In this document: positions 24,176 to 36,143 of the stretch, one piece after another | Position numbering within the stretch: position 1 is the first letter of the stretch | How the letters are laid out: the number at the start of each line of letters is the position of its first letter | Assembly: GCA_011317545.1 (NCBI GenBank) | Contig: WUJK01000014.1 | Span: 62,001 to 126,000 of the forward strand | DNA from: Coniella vitis | Lineage: Eukaryota; Ascomycota; Sordariomycetes; Diaporthales; Schizoparmaceae | DNA: 64,000 nt | Direction of reading: 5' to 3' | Position numbers and translations under genes: made by a program | The notes under the pieces: model-generated | The model's database searches: none | Told to the model about the DNA's origin: nothing | What the model saw: only the letters and a program-made list of their open reading frames with translations

Positions 24176-25867
24176 TCACCCTTGAATCCCCAACGCAGCA
24201 CACACCTCCTTCACACTCTTCTCCTGCTGCGCCGCATACAGTCCCATCTCATCCGCCATTCCCTCGCCACCCAGCACCTCCTGCAACTGCCGCCGCGAGT
24301 CTGCAATCGTGTCCTGCATGCTCTTCACATCCGGCACGCTGGGGTCCTGGTGTAGGTTGCTCTGGAAGATGCCCGCAGCCGAGAGCGGCAAGAAGTCCTC
24401 GTACAAGATGGGCTTCCACTCGGCCAGCCCGCCGTCCACGGCCTGCTGGAGCGTCGATGGCCTCGCTTCCTGCGCCGCCGACGCTGCCTGAGCAAATGCC
24501 CGTCCCTTCTCCGTCAGGCCGTACTCGGCCCAGACCAGCCCCTGCTTGCGCAGCGTCTCCCAGTCATCGGGGATCGCATCGTCAAAGACACTCTTGTAGT
24601 CTTGCTTTGTCCGCCTGGCCTCCTCGGGCGTCTTTGTGCTGCCACTGCCAGCATCACAGCTAGACAGTAGCCCCATCTGCGTCGCTCTCCCAATCACCTC
24701 ATCATACCTCCTTCTTCCTTCCGCCGTCAGCGCCGCCCCACGCTGCTCAACCTCGCCAAACCTCGCACAGTGGCTCCCCTTCTCACCTTTCCCCCCGTCA
24801 AAGACAATGCCCTCGTCCACAGCAAGGAAACTCGTCTGCCTCAGCAAGACATGGCATTTCCGCTCCGGCGGCGGGCCCTCAATGCACGACTTGGGCTTCA
24901 ACCCCACGCCCCGCATGCCATCCTGCACCGCCGCAATGGCAACCGTGGCAGGTGTCAAGTGGTTCAAGTGCGGGTTGCGGAACGCAAGGATGTCAATGAG
25001 CAGGTCCCCATTGCGGTCCGCCTTCAGGCTGTCGTACTCGGCTTTCGTGATGCTGACCTGGTTGCGCCACGCGAGCGTCTCGCACCCGCCGCGGATGAAG
25101 TCGTCGGCCTCGGCCGCAGTCAGACCGCCCTGCTGCTCGGCGCGCCGGACGAGGTCGAGGGTGCGCGGGGAAAAGATCGGGGTCCGCTGCGAGAGGAGCG
25201 AGCGGGCGAGGGGCTGCAGGTGGGCGGGGAGGAGTTCGGGCCGGAGAACCGAGGTGAAGAGGCGGAAGGGCGCGGCGGAGAGGCCGGCGGGGGTGGTGGG
25301 GCGGAAGGCGGTTGCGTGGACGGGGAGGGAGGCTGCCGAGAGGTTGTAGTGGCCGACGGATTTCATGTCCCTGGTGGGTGGGTGTTTTAGTGAGTTTTTT
25401 TTTTTTTTTTTTTTTTTTTGGTGTATATTTATGAGAGAGCAGTGGTTGAGTGATGTGGCAAGGCAAATACTCGTGTGAGTAGGGTTTCAAGGGGAAGACG
25501 AAGTGAAAGTCATGATATTGATCTTGTCGGTGTTGGTACTTTCCAATTCGTGAAAACATCGTGAGTCCCAACAACTCATGCATAAAAAGACCAACACTTG
25601 AAGAGACAACTCAAAACAGAAGAAGCACACCCAGACTCACATCACATTCAAGAACCTCGACATAATCTTCATTTCCTCCAACGACGCCAACCGCACGGCA
25701 CCGTGACGTGGTATCTCGGGCAACGACAGCGTCGACTTGTGCTGTGCATTGACCTGGTCGACGAGCCTCTGCAGGACGGCATACTGCGGCACCTCTTGCT
25801 GGTACATGCGCGACAGCGCCTGTGAAAAGCGCAGCCGGAGCTGGGTCGCCGACACAAGGGACGGCAT
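24176..25867 (-). CDS. DUF1338 2-oxoadipate dioxygenase/decarboxylase-like
   Basis: Two exons (25867-25641 and 25370-24176) give 473 residues. The 270-nt intron has a GTGAGT donor and CACCAG acceptor, and the join makes FLNVMDMKSVGHYNL in frame. The N-terminus (LRLRFSQALSRMYQQEVPQY, then RHGAVRL with His55 and Arg59) and the following VGHYNLS match the DUF1338 fold. In bacterial HglS the RHGA-type His, a second His and a Glu bind the iron; candidates here are the His in FRNPHLNHLTP and a Glu in the RFGEVEQRG region. HglS converts 2-oxoadipate to 2-hydroxyglutarate in lysine breakdown, and plant homologues act in amyloplasts. The role in fungi is not settled, so only the chemistry is proposed. 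Length is normal for the family. Confidence 0.85.
25395..25419 (+). repeat. 25-base T run inside DUF1338 intron
   Basis: On the gene's own strand this is a 25-base A run close to the 3' end of the 270-nt intron, about 22 bases before the acceptor. It is an unusual position for a poly(A) tract because fungal introns normally carry the branch site there. Confidence 0.9.
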
Positions 25868-27504
25868 AGTGTGTGTCGAAGCGAAGGAAAGCTGAAAGTG
25901 AGAAGGCAGAATTAATTGGGCGGAAACACACGAGGGCAGAAGAAATAACGTCGGAAACGGGCACAGAGGCGATAGCCTCACTGAACAAAAATAAAGGCCA
26001 GGATCAGGCAATAACGGGTAAAGAATCAAGCCAAAAAGGGTATAATAACACAGCAATCAAAATGAATCAAGAGACAAGGCCACAGACGTGTGTGATGAAG
26101 CCCAGGCACCGAGGGGTGTTGGTGTTGGTCTTATTTCACTACAGCCGCTGGTAGCCTTTCCCGCGCGAGACTGATAACAACCAGCCATGTCAGACGAACC
26201 GGCTTTATCGCATCAACAGACAATCGTCCTCTCGGGACATGGCTTTGACCGCCTGTGGCCTTTGCTCTGAGCCCAAGCAAAGCAACTACTTGCTCACCTG
26301 GGCTGTACGAGAGCCCGTTGTCGTAGGTCAGTCAGTGTGTCGTTGAAATAAATGGTCACCGCCATAGCGAGCGGCATCTTTCTCCACGTTCAGTCAAAAG
26401 CATGTAAACTGATAGGATAGCCTAGGCTGTGGTCTGACCCTGTCCAGCCCGGACAAACCTGGCTTACTTGCAGTGAAATCGTTACTTGGTAAACTCCCCC
26501 CTGTCGTTTACTGTCACAGCTTGGTCCAGCAGGTGGCTGCTACGTGCAGTCTGTCGATGTGGCTCATCCGAAGGCTTCCGCACCTAAAGTCCCGATCCCG
26601 CTTCCGCGTTTTGCCTGTATGAGATTCCGAATCTTATGGTGTAAGCGCCTCGGTATTATTGGTAAACAAAAGAAAGATATTGTATCTGTGCGTGAAGAAT
26701 GGAAGACCAGATAATTCTGTGCGAATCTATAATGGGCTCCCACACCCTTAACTCTCCGGATAATCATATCCTCTTCCGCATCAAAAGGCATTGTCACTTA
26801 TATACGTGCTATACATTTTCTCAGCTGCTTGCATATTGTTTAATCTGTCTGATATAGTCTACCTGCGCCCCATTCCAAAATCAAGCATTCCATCCCCTTC
26901 TCAGATGAGGATGGATTTTCGAGGTTCACAAGAACATACTCCGACACCAGCAGATACATTGCTGCACCGTCCTCGATTTATGTTGTATCTTTCATATCCT
27001 CGGCTGGTTGGCTGTAATGTCTTCCTCTGACCAGTATTGTTTGCCAGACAAAAAGACATAATACACTCGCATCTAGAGTTTGAGCATCCGCAACCTGGCA
27101 CACTCCCTTTGCTTTCCATATTTGCTTTTGCGCTTCTTTTACATTCGTGTTGGTGAGGACGCCATATTGTGACATCACCCAGTAAATCGATTGCACAATT
27201 CATCGTGCGATATCGAGAGCAGCGAGGTGGGATTGATGATTTTAGAATCTAGATTAAATCTTGCTCAGGAAAAAAAAGAAAGAAAATGCGTCGCCCATCT
27301 AAGCTAGCAAATCTTCAAACTCTCCTCACCACGACTTGAGAACATGTAAAGAGAAACGCATTCAAAAATCCTCAAAACGCTATCCAATAATGTAAATCTA
27401 AACCAATGGTCAAGACGCAAAAACAAACGCTATCCCCCGTAGCACAAAAGCAGAAACACATTCAAAATGATATCCTCTCCCATCAATACTTGACCCAAAA
27501 ACTC
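25868..27504. other. Intergenic, no gene seen
   Basis: Ordinary composition; no frame with domain content. It lies between two genes on the minus strand, so it holds the promoter of the DUF1338 gene and the terminator of the FAD monooxygenase gene. Confidence 0.5.
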
Positions 27505-29047
27505 CTACGCCACCAAGGCCTTCACCTTCTCCACCGCATCCGCCAACTCAGCCGCATTGTCATGCTCCCACACCCACCGCATGCGCTCGTTGAGCGTCTC
27601 CCGCAACTTCTCCTTGTCGTCTCCAAAAACAGGGTGTTCCATCTGGTACACGGTGCCCGTCTCGCGCGAGTCCTCCACCAGCCTCTGCGTGCGCGGGCGC
27701 CGCACCTCGTCGAAAACGCGGAACGCCGCCGGGATCGCCTTGTCAGCAGAGGGCGCCGCCTTGAAGGCCTCGGCAATGAGGTTGCCCAGGATGTACGAGT
27801 CCTCAATCGCCATGCCCGCGCCGGAACCCTTGTGCGGGGTGGTGGCGTGGGCGGCGTCGCCCGTGAGCACGACGCGGCCCTCGGGCGAGACGTAGGTGCT
27901 GGCGGGCAGGTGGTTGAAGAGGGCCCAGATGTCGTTCTTGCGCATGAGGCTGATCATCTTGGTGACTGTGGAGGACCAGCCGACGAACTCGGCCTCAAGC
28001 TTCTCGTGGTTGGCTTCGACGACCCACTTGGGGTCGGTCCACTCTTTGGAAGAGCACATGACAACGACTGTAGAATATACATGTGTCAGCAAGCCAGCCA
28101 GCCAGCCAATCTCTTGGTTACGTCGGAAAGGGATCGAAAAGGTGGGATGGTGAGTGGAGAGATTTGACTTACCATTCATAAGCTTGCCGCCTTCAATAGG
28201 GAATGTCAGGATGTGTCTGTGTCGGCCGAGGTACATTTGCGCATTCTTGGCAACATCCTCGCCAATCGCCGCAGCAGCCTCCTCCATGGGGATCAAACCA
28301 CGGTAGCAGTACTTGCCGCTGTAGACGGCATTCGCAGCCTCGGGCTTGGACGTGGCAGCCAGCATCGTCTTGCGAATGCTCGACTTGATACCGTCGCAAC
28401 CAATGACGGCGTCGTGGGTCGCCGAGGAGCCGTCCTTGAAGTGCAGCTCGACCTGGCCAGTAGGGAGGGTGGTGTAGTCGATGACGCGACGACCAAACTG
28501 GGCCACGCCCTCGGGAACGTACTTGATGAGCTCGTCGAGGAAATCGCTGCGCTTGACACCGCGCTGACCATTCTTGCAGTGCACAGTGGCGATGAGCTCG
28601 CCGGCGCGGTCCTCGGCATCGGTACCAGCCTCGCCCTCGACCTTGTACTTGCCGTCAATGCTCTCGCCAAAGCGGAAGTCGAACCAGACGTCTTGCTTGG
28701 AGGGGTACTGGTTGGTGGTTTCGGTGCGCTCAAAAGCTGCGTAGACCTCTGCGCCAATGCGCTTCATGGCATCGCTGGCGTTGGGGCCAAAGGAGACACC
28801 GGCACCAATTTCACCAAAGGCACTGTTTTTGGGTACTCGTTAGCAGATGTGTCCCGTGGTTGCTGGTGATCAAATTCAAGACGGGGGGGGGGGAATCATA
28901 CTGAGCGGCTTCATAGACGGTGATGGAAAAGTTTGGCTTCGGGGTGGCCTTGGCGAGGTTCAAGAGGTTAAGGGCGAGGGTCAGACCGGCGATACCACCG
29001 CCAACGATGGCGATGGAGGGCACATTGCTGGACGTTGAGCTGGCCAT
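27505..29047 (-). CDS. FAD-dependent monooxygenase, salicylate hydroxylase-like
   Basis: Three exons (29047-28902, 28822-28173, 28067-27505) give 452 residues. Introns of 79 and 105 nt keep the frame; the first has a TGCTAAC branch site and its join makes YEAAHAFGEIGAG. Residues 12-25 (IAIVGGGIAGLTLA) are the Rossmann GxGxxG motif for FAD. DAVIGCDGIKSSIR carries the DG motif, and GRVVLTGDAAHATTPHKGSG is the second FAD-contacting GD motif followed by the usual P..G.G stretch. These three blocks in this order define class A flavoprotein hydroxylases, which use NAD(P)H and O2 to hydroxylate or oxidatively decarboxylate aromatic acids. The exact substrate cannot be read from sequence. It could serve catabolism or a secondary pathway with the oxidoreductases that follow at 31.5-34.8 kb. 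Confidence 0.9.
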
Positions 29048-31467
29048 TGTTGAGGATGAAAGTTGTGCGTGGTCGTGTGAATGTACTATGTACTTTTTCA
29101 GGGACCTCTCTGTCTGAAGAGTCGAGAATGTCGTATTGTCGTTAAAATGTTGTTGTAACTGACTTCAGGTGTGGATGCGGCTCGGAAGATGTGATTGGCT
29201 GCTGGGTCGCTTTGCAAAGTTGAATATGCACGTTGGTTGAAGGCGGGTATCTCGACGCTTGTGGGTTGTTTCTTGTCTGTAATTGTGTCTGGATCTTCAA
29301 AACCAGCTTCACTTCACGGCGAGGATTGTCTAGAGTTATATATGCCGTCCATTATCCAGCTGGCGAGCCTTGACCCTACCATATCATGATGCAACTCCAG
29401 CAGAACCGTCTCGAGCTCGTGCCGAGCCCCAGGTACTATAGTATCTGCAAACCCTTGATCCGAAGCACTCATCGGCAAGGTCCATGCCTGCTCATTCTGA
29501 CGGCACCCCCACGAAGGAGGCTCTGCCGATATAACGTCGCTCTGGTACTCTTTATGGTCCACCCACGCCGTCTGACTCTCCCAAGAGAGTAGAAAGCTAT
29601 GCGCAATTTCCTCAGGCCACAAGTGCAGGATCCGGCTAGGAGCGCGCACCGGCGAGTGACAGCAAGAGAGAACGCTGCCAGCGGATCAGGGTTTTTGTTT
29701 TTTCTCTCTTTTATTCGCCCTTGATGCGGCGCTCAAAGCAGGAAGATGGGGCACGGCTGGCTGACTGCAGCTTGTCAACCGGATTTGGTCGCGTGGTTTA
29801 AACTTTTTGGAGGTTTGGCTTGTCTGGCGATCAGCCCTGCGATACTACGTACTATAGCTTCTAGCAGCTCTGCGAAGCTTGCAATGGTGGATCTGGTTGT
29901 TCGAAAATGCATACGTCACCGTGCAGTGAGCCTTTGCAACGGCCTTGTGCAACGAACGCGAGTTCGTCGGATCCGATTCTCGCTGTCGATGCGGACGTGA
30001 GCATCTGAGGGCGGATTGCTGTCGCGTTGTCGCCCGTTGCACCCGACAGTGAACTTTCACCCAGCACTATCCGAAGAAATCAGCTGCTTCGCGTCTCACG
30101 GATAGTGGCTTCTTCTTGCTGTCCGGGCTGCATCATCTCAGTCAGCATTCATGCATTCCTTTTCAAATCGCGATCAACTTCCAGTGTCTGGTGGCCCCGC
30201 TCGCGGAAGTGGGCTCGCCTCTTGTTTCGTAAGGCCATTCATTGCTGTTGGATACCTGTGTTCGTCATCGGTATCGAGTCTGTCGCGAGGAATTGTTTGT
30301 TGCCTGACGGATCGAAGGGTGTTGCAGTATGCCGCTTTGTTGTATGGGTGAGAAGCCAGACACAAAAAAGTAACTGGTGTACTTGGTCGCAACTGGCAAG
30401 AGGCTTCAGCCCAAGTCTAGGCCAGAAGGGTTAGGGGTTCTCAGCGCCAATACTATGAGAGCAGCAAGCCCATCAACGAGCCGTCAGCCCTTCCCAAAGA
30501 GTACCAAGGCATACCAAAAATAGCAACGTTGTTAAGCATAACAGATTTCCTTGCTACTACATAGTATATATCAGACAATGAATAGTACTAACGTATACTA
30601 TAGTATAAGCCCAGAATCCACATGTACCTCAGCGTTGCAATGGGTCACTTACAATATCCATCACAGTACAACGGGACATGGTAGGGTGCTGTGGGTGGGT
30701 GCCCAGTGCTGTACACTGGCATTCTTTGAAGCTTCTACTACATAGTATGTAGGCCTTTACATGCTAAATGGCAAGCCCCCGGAAGCCACCGGTCCGAGGG
30801 TCTGCTGGCGGGAAGACATGGGTGTTAGCCAGCGCAAGCCAGGGCATCGTTCTGGCGTCGGAAGATGCACCCGGGATGGATTGCTTGCTGAGGCCCAGCC
30901 TGGGGGTGAAAGGGGTTGCAGTGGGCTCGCTCGGCATGGCGATGCTAACCTAGTAAGCGCTGTAAAAGTGATTCCAAATATGCACCGTCCTCTGATACCG
31001 ATTACTTGCATACATGCCTACTCCGCTCATCGCTATCGATGCCCTCCATCACGGATTCCTTCATGGCCTCACGCATCCGCGGGCTGGCAGGCAGGTGATC
31101 GAAACATTCCACAACCAATGTACGGTTCCAGCCGAAATCAAATAGCCATGTCGCGCAAAAGATGAGTGGATGCTTCCAGAATGTTATCGAGTATTCATAT
31201 TTATCTCTCTTGTTCGAGACTATTTACACAAGAGACGCTCTATGCGCAATTCCAGAATCGGTAAGTGTTCTAACTATATATACAATCGGCTTGCTGCTCC
31301 CTGTTTCTACCTCTATATAACCGGTTCTATGTCTTTTTCTCACCTCTACGGTAAGAGTATATCCACGACAATGCGCCACGCTCTGCAAAAGAAGATCTAA
31401 AAAAAGAAGTTCACTTGACACTCTCATCTCAACAAAATCAGAAGAACAAAAAAGAGACGCTCCGTTT
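29048..31467. other. 2.4-kb intergenic interval
   Basis: No gene recognised. It contains several copies of TACTATGT/ACATAGTA words (29083, 30555, 30736) and palindromic variants such as TACTATAGTA near 29430 and 30595. The minus-strand promoter of the FAD monooxygenase lies in the first few hundred bases. Confidence 0.5.
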
Positions 31468-32589
31468 CTACAACGAAGACTTGGCCTTGAGGAACTCCTC
31501 GCTGAAAGGCCAGTCGCTGTATCCCTTAGCCTCCTTGGCATTGTAGAATGTGTCGCGGTTGTAAGGGGTCAAAGGAAGGCGGTGCTGCACTCTGAAGACC
31601 AAGTCGGGGTTGGGAATGAACAAGCGCCCAAAGACAACCACAACATCCTTGTCGGCGTACTTGGTCTCGGCAGTCTCGTATGCCGAGTCGGTCTTGAAGC
31701 CACCGGCCAGCAGAACGGGGCTGACATTGTCCCAAAGGTCAATGAAGGGCTTGACGTCCTCGCCATTGTCGACATCAGCGTTACCAGAGATGCGCGACTC
31801 GACCAAGTGCAGGTAAGCAAGCTTGAACTTCTTGAGCTCACCAACCAGGTAGGTGAACTGTTCGTATGGCTCGGCCATCTTCATGCCCTGGAAAGGCGAG
31901 AAGGGGCTGAGGCGGATGGCAGTGCGGTCGGCACCGACGGCGGCGACGACAGCCTTGGTGACCTCGAGGGCGAAGCGGGCGCGGTTCTCGACGGATCCAC
32001 CCCACTTGTCGGTGCGGTTGTTGGCTGTGTCTTGGGTGAACTGGTCGACGAGATAGCCGTTGGCACCGTGAATCTCAACGCCATCGAAGCCGGCGGCGAT
32101 GGCGTTCTTGGCGGCCTGGGCATAGTATCCAACATACTCCCAAATCTCCTCCTCGGTCAGCGCAGTAGGGGTCGCACCGCCCTCGAAAGGAATGTTGCCG
32201 GAGCTAACGACCTTGGCGTCCGGACCGAGCTCCTTCTTGAGGATGTCGGGCACGGCAGCACGGCCCAGAGCCCACAGCTGCAGGTAGATGGTTCCCTTGT
32301 TCTCGTGGACGGCGTCGGTGGTCTTCTTCCAGCTCGCGATCTGGGCGTCGTTCCAGATGCCGGGGGCATTGTCGTAGCCAGCAGCCTTGGGGTGGATGAA
32401 GGTAGCCTCGGAGACGAGGAGAGTGCCTGGGACGCTGGCGCGCTGGGCGTAATACTCGGAGACAATGGGCTGGATGGGTACATGCTGCTCATCGGCGCGG
32501 AAGCGAGTCAACGGGGCCAAGGCGATGCGGTTCGACAGCTCGCTGCGGCCCAGCTTGAGGGGCGTGAACAGGCGGGAGGAAGAAGCCAT
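31468..32589 (-). CDS. Old yellow enzyme (NADH:flavin oxidoreductase)
   Basis: A single exon of 373 residues from the ATG at 32589 (MASSSRLFTPLKLG). The in-frame extension to 32838 lacks family content. The FMN-binding start LSNRIALAPLTRFRA is present, with the Thr that tunes flavin potential in OYE1. HGANGYLVDQF holds the substrate-binding His and Asn and the adjacent Tyr proton donor, and NNRTDKWGGSVENRARF is the usual next block. VVVFGRLFIPNPDLVFRV is the C-terminal phosphate-binding part. The known reaction is NAD(P)H-driven reduction of the C=C bond of alpha,beta-unsaturated carbonyls. Family length is typical (370-400). In fungal clusters such enzymes tailor alkaloids, polyketides or oxylipins; here the partner is unknown. 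Confidence 0.95.
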   Translation of the reverse strand: MASSSRLFTPLKLGRSELSNRIALAPLTRFRADEQHVPIQPIVSEYYAQRASVPGTLLVSEATFIHPKAAGYDNAPGIWNDAQIASWKKTTDAVHENKGTIYLQLWALGRAAVPDILKKELGPDAKVVSSGNIPFEGGATPTALTEEEIWEYVGYYAQAAKNAIAAGFDGVEIHGANGYLVDQFTQDTANNRTDKWGGSVENRARFALEVTKAVVAAVGADRTAIRLSPFSPFQGMKMAEPYEQFTYLVGELKKFKLAYLHLVESRISGNADVDNGEDVKPFIDLWDNVSPVLLAGGFKTDSAYETAETKYADKDVVVVFGRLFIPNPDLVFRVQHRLPLTPYNRDTFYNAKEAKGYSDWPFSEEFLKAKSSL

Positions 32590-33756
32590 TGCGAGTGTGT
32601 GTGGGGGGAGGCACTGTGGTATGGATCGGTGTCTTATTGATCGTAATTGCAACAGATAGCCGGGCTGAAGGGGCAGAGACTGGATGGAAGTGCTGCAAGA
32701 GGTGACAAGTCCAACAACAGCCAGCAGACTGTCGAGAGAGCCGCGACCGACCTTCTTATATGGCACGACATCATCGATGGCTCCCACTGTGGATGCCCGG
32801 ACGTTAGTAGCACACCGAATCAAGCAGGAAAATTGCACACCTTCCTAGCCATGCCAGAGAAGCGTCAATCGCCATCGAGTTTGCATCAGTGTACCCGCAC
32901 CCCAGCATGGCCTTTGCAATTCAGGCCATTGGGCGGGTCGGGGTATCAGGAATGTTCCATGGTCGCCATCGGGAATTATTAATCGACCTCTCAACCTACC
33001 GACCTATCGCCGAAAGAAAAAAGAGACAGGAAAACCATACTAAAACAAAATTGGTCTTCTACACCGTCCCGTCGCTGGCTTGCTGGATGTTGTGGAGCTG
33101 GATTGCGGTCGAGTACAAATCGAGCATGCATGACGGACATGAGTGGATCTGTCGCGGCGTGTGATTTGAGATTCGAGAAGCTTTGGATAGACGCCACTGG
33201 CGTTTTTGAGTGCTGACATATGCTGAAGCCGAATCGCCTGCTCATTATAGCGGCCCCTGGTCTTGGCTGCTACTATGATAGCCTGCTAGTCCGCAGAGTA
33301 CAGAGTACATGGTAAGAGCGGCATTTGCAGCTTCCCCTTTTCTGTCGGCCCCACGCCGCAACAATGCACGAGGCGCCCATATGCCTTTGTACCCAGGTAC
33401 CTCGCCACGTACCGTACAATGTACTGTGAGTGACAAAGGTCTATGTACCGTCATACCTGAGTACTTCCTATGGCCATTTGTAATCTCTGCTGACGTCAAT
33501 CACACGCCCACATCTCCGCCCTGCATGTCACCATGCCGCTATGTCGTGATGGCTTCACGGAAAAAATCAGTGGCACTTGTGCTCAGTGGTTACTAATCCA
33601 CAAACCTTCGCTGCAGCCCCTTGCTTGCGATATATATCAGGCATTGCATTGGCCCTGTCGAGCAAATCCCTTGCTGTGACTTATTTGCACACCCAACGAC
33701 CTCGAAGAAGATAGCCTCACAGTCTGTCAATCAGCCTCCAGGAAACGGCGCCCAAC
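32590..33756. other. Divergent promoter region
   Basis: Lies between the old yellow enzyme (minus strand) and the AsaB-like gene (plus strand), which diverge and may be co-regulated. Near 33290-33470 it carries several GTACC/GGTAC words, one forming a CCAGGTACCT palindrome-like site. No gene seen. Confidence 0.55.
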
Positions 33757-34758
33757 ATGACAACCAGCACCTTCAACTACATCGACCCCTCTGCCGTGGC
33801 GCCCTGGTCCAAGGTCGACTCGGACGTAACCTCCTTCAACCGCGTCCAGCGCCAGCGCTCCGTCACAAACATCCGCGATGCAGCCGCTTCCACCGACTTT
33901 GGCGTCGACATTACCGGCTTCGCCGTCTACAGCTCGCCCTCGCAGGTGACGGACCCCGCCGTCTTCTTCGCCTCGGACGATACAGAGGTCCGCCAAAGGT
34001 ACTACCCGGAAGTCGAAGGGCTCCTGCGCGAAAAGCTGGGGCCCAAAGTGAAGAAGATCTTCATCTTTGACCACACGGTCCGCCGCCACGACCCCTCCTC
34101 GCCGCGCCAGCCCGTCCAGCAGGTGCACGTGGACCAGACGCCCAAAGCCGCCGAGACGCGCGTGCGGCGCCACCTGCCCGCCGAGGAAGTCGACGACTTG
34201 CTGTCGAAGCGGTTCCAGCTCATCAATGTGTGGCGGCCCATTGGCCATGCTGCGAGCGACTTCCCGCTTGCTGTGATTGACTGGCGGACGACGCAGCCTG
34301 AGGATCTCGTCAAGGTCGACTTGCTGTACCCGACGCGGAATCGAGACATTGGCGATGGTAATGACGATCGGGGGAAGGAGGTTCTGCCTGACCCGGCGAC
34401 AGCGCAGGATACCACCGGGTATGAAGCAAAGGGTATGTGTTTGATGGCCTGTTTCATTGTCTTTTCTGTCTTTCCTCGTGCAATTCTGTGAGGTTTAGTC
34501 CGCTGACGCTCGAATGATCCAGGCGAGACATATGCCATTGCACCCAACCCGCAACACAAGCTCTACTACATGAAGGACATGACGCCAGACGAAGCCATGT
34601 TCATCAAGTGCTTTGATTCGTGGGGCCAGGGCCAGCCAAACGGGCGGGATGGTCTGGCTGCGCTGACGCCGCACACGGCATTTGTCGACCCACAAACGCC
34701 AAAGGATGTCAAGGGGCGGCAGAGTATTGAGGTGAGGTGCTTGGTATTCTACGAGTAG
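33757..34758 (+). CDS. AsaB/NvfI-type (CmcJ family) oxygenase-like protein
   Basis: Two exons (33757-34432 and 34523-34758) give 303 residues. The 90-nt intron has a GTATGT donor, a CGCTGACG branch-like site and a CCAG acceptor; the phase-1 join makes EAKGETYAIAP. The family is recognised from FIFDHTVRRHD, an HVDQTP motif (H-x-D, the expected Fe ligands), RFQLINVWRPIG, DFPLAVIDWRT, LYYMKDMTPDEAMFIKCFDS and the closing GRQSIEVRCLVFYE. Members include AsaB, NvfI and GA4-desaturase-like proteins. Several are 2-oxoglutarate-independent or -dependent Fe oxygenases in fungal secondary metabolism. The reaction here is unknown. The gene diverges from the old yellow enzyme gene, which fits a shared pathway but does not prove it. 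Confidence 0.88.
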
Positions 34759-35138
34759 ATGTGTCTTGAATCACACATGATGTGGAAAAATGAGATGTTT
34801 CGGCTCAGCATTACCAAAATTATGCACCAACGTGCCATGCTGGGTTGTTCGGTCAAGAGATGTCACGCTCGACCTACTCTAGGACGGTGAGCCCTGAGCA
34901 GTCTCACAGCTCGAACCGGCATGGACATTACAATAACGACCCGAGAATCAAGCCGTCCACGACGCGAGCAAGAGACAAGCGGGCTCACCAGGAGATGCAC
35001 GATATCAGGTGCCAGAATCACCCAACACAAGTCCATCTTTCAGCCCTTTTTTCTTTTGGACCAAACAGCTCTATTTCATCCTTGCCACCCCAGGGCCACC
35101 ACACATGCCCGTAATTCACCTACAGAAACGGACAATCT
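34759..35138. other. Short convergent intergenic gap
   Basis: 3' flanks of the AsaB-like and esterase genes. No feature seen. Confidence 0.6.
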
Positions 35139-36143
35139 TCACCTCTTTTGCCCCCAGTGAAAGCACTCCTTGCCCTTGACACTCGCATCACACGCCAGAT
35201 CAAACCACTCAATCACGACATCATCCTGCACGGGGATGTTATGCGTCACATTCCACGCCCGATACGCCTCGAACCAGTCCTCGCGCCCGTACGTCCACTT
35301 GGTCCAGTTCGCCAGCGGCGTATTCTCCTCCGTCCGCGTCGGCGTCCCGCTCAACCCCAACACCCCCGTCCACTCTTTGATCTCCTCGCCCAGATTCGTA
35401 TAGTTCAGCGTCTCGTCCGCCGTGCCGTGAAACACCTGCATCTTGGGCCGCCACCCATCGAGCGGATATTGCGGATACGCATCCCGCACAATCCTCGCCC
35501 ACGCCGCCGGGGAGAGCTGGACGTCCCCCTCGGCACACGCACTGTCCCAGTAGTCCACGATTTCCCCGGGCGTGTCCGTGACATCCTGCGGGATCCCCTG
35601 CGCAAAGCACCCCAGCGCCACGCCCGCCCACGCGGACCCGGCCGCAAACACATCCGGGTACGCGCCCACCAGCACATTGGTCATCATGGCGCCCGAGCTC
35701 ACGCCCGTGACAAAGACGCGCGAGCGGTCGGCCTGGTAGTGCGCGAGCGTCCACTCCACCATGGAGACGATCCCGGTGCTGTCCCCGCCGCCGTTGTGCG
35801 TGAGCGTCGCGGGCGAGGCGACGTCCCAGCACTTGTCGGCGAGGTTGGGGCTGTCGGGGAAGATGGTGATGAAGCCGTGCTGGGACGAGTAGTTGGCAAA
35901 GGAGGAGTCGGCGTAGGCGCTGGGGGCGTCGCCGTGGCACCAGTGCGGGTTGACGAGGATGGGCGGGTTTGGGGGCAAGTTGTCGGGGACGTAGATGTAG
36001 AAGCCTACGTTTGTGGGGTTGGAAGCGAGGGTGACGTTGAGGAGCTCGAGGGAGGCGGCTGTGGTGGTGGTGGTGGGAAGTGTGAGCAGGGAGAAGAGGC
36101 TGGCCAAGACAGTGGTTCTGATGCTGGGTGCGGCTACTGTCAT
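35139..36143 (-). CDS. Secreted CE1-type esterase (feruloyl/acetylxylan)
   Basis: A single exon of 334 residues from the ATG at 36143 (MTVAAPS). The in-frame extension upstream begins at TTG. Residues 1-28 form a signal peptide (TTVLASLFSLLTLP, then AA). The mature part has the PHB-depolymerase/CE1 layout: PPILVNPHWCHGDAPSAYA as the oxyanion-side block, FVTGVSSGAMMTNVLVGAYP with the GxSxG nucleophile, QVFHGTADETLNY with the probable catalytic Asp, and ACDASVKGKECFHWGQ at the C-terminus with the probable catalytic His. Several Cys pairs and N-glycosylation sequons fit secretion. Known family members cleave acetyl or feruloyl groups from plant xylan, or polyhydroxyalkanoates. Acetylxylan esterase versus feruloyl esterase cannot be settled by eye. 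Confidence 0.88.
   Translation of the reverse strand: MTVAAPSIRTTVLASLFSLLTLPTTTTTAASLELLNVTLASNPTNVGFYIYVPDNLPPNPPILVNPHWCHGDAPSAYADSSFANYSSQHGFITIFPDSPNLADKCWDVASPATLTHNGGGDSTGIVSMVEWTLAHYQADRSRVFVTGVSSGAMMTNVLVGAYPDVFAAGSAWAGVALGCFAQGIPQDVTDTPGEIVDYWDSACAEGDVQLSPAAWARIVRDAYPQYPLDGWRPKMQVFHGTADETLNYTNLGEEIKEWTGVLGLSGTPTRTEENTPLANWTKWTYGREDWFEAYRAWNVTHNIPVQDDVVIEWFDLACDASVKGKECFHWGQKR

Noticed and set aside
31582..32640. 352-codon plus-strand frame opposite the old yellow enzyme gene
   Set aside because: Antisense shadow of a well-supported enzyme; no domain or homologous motif.
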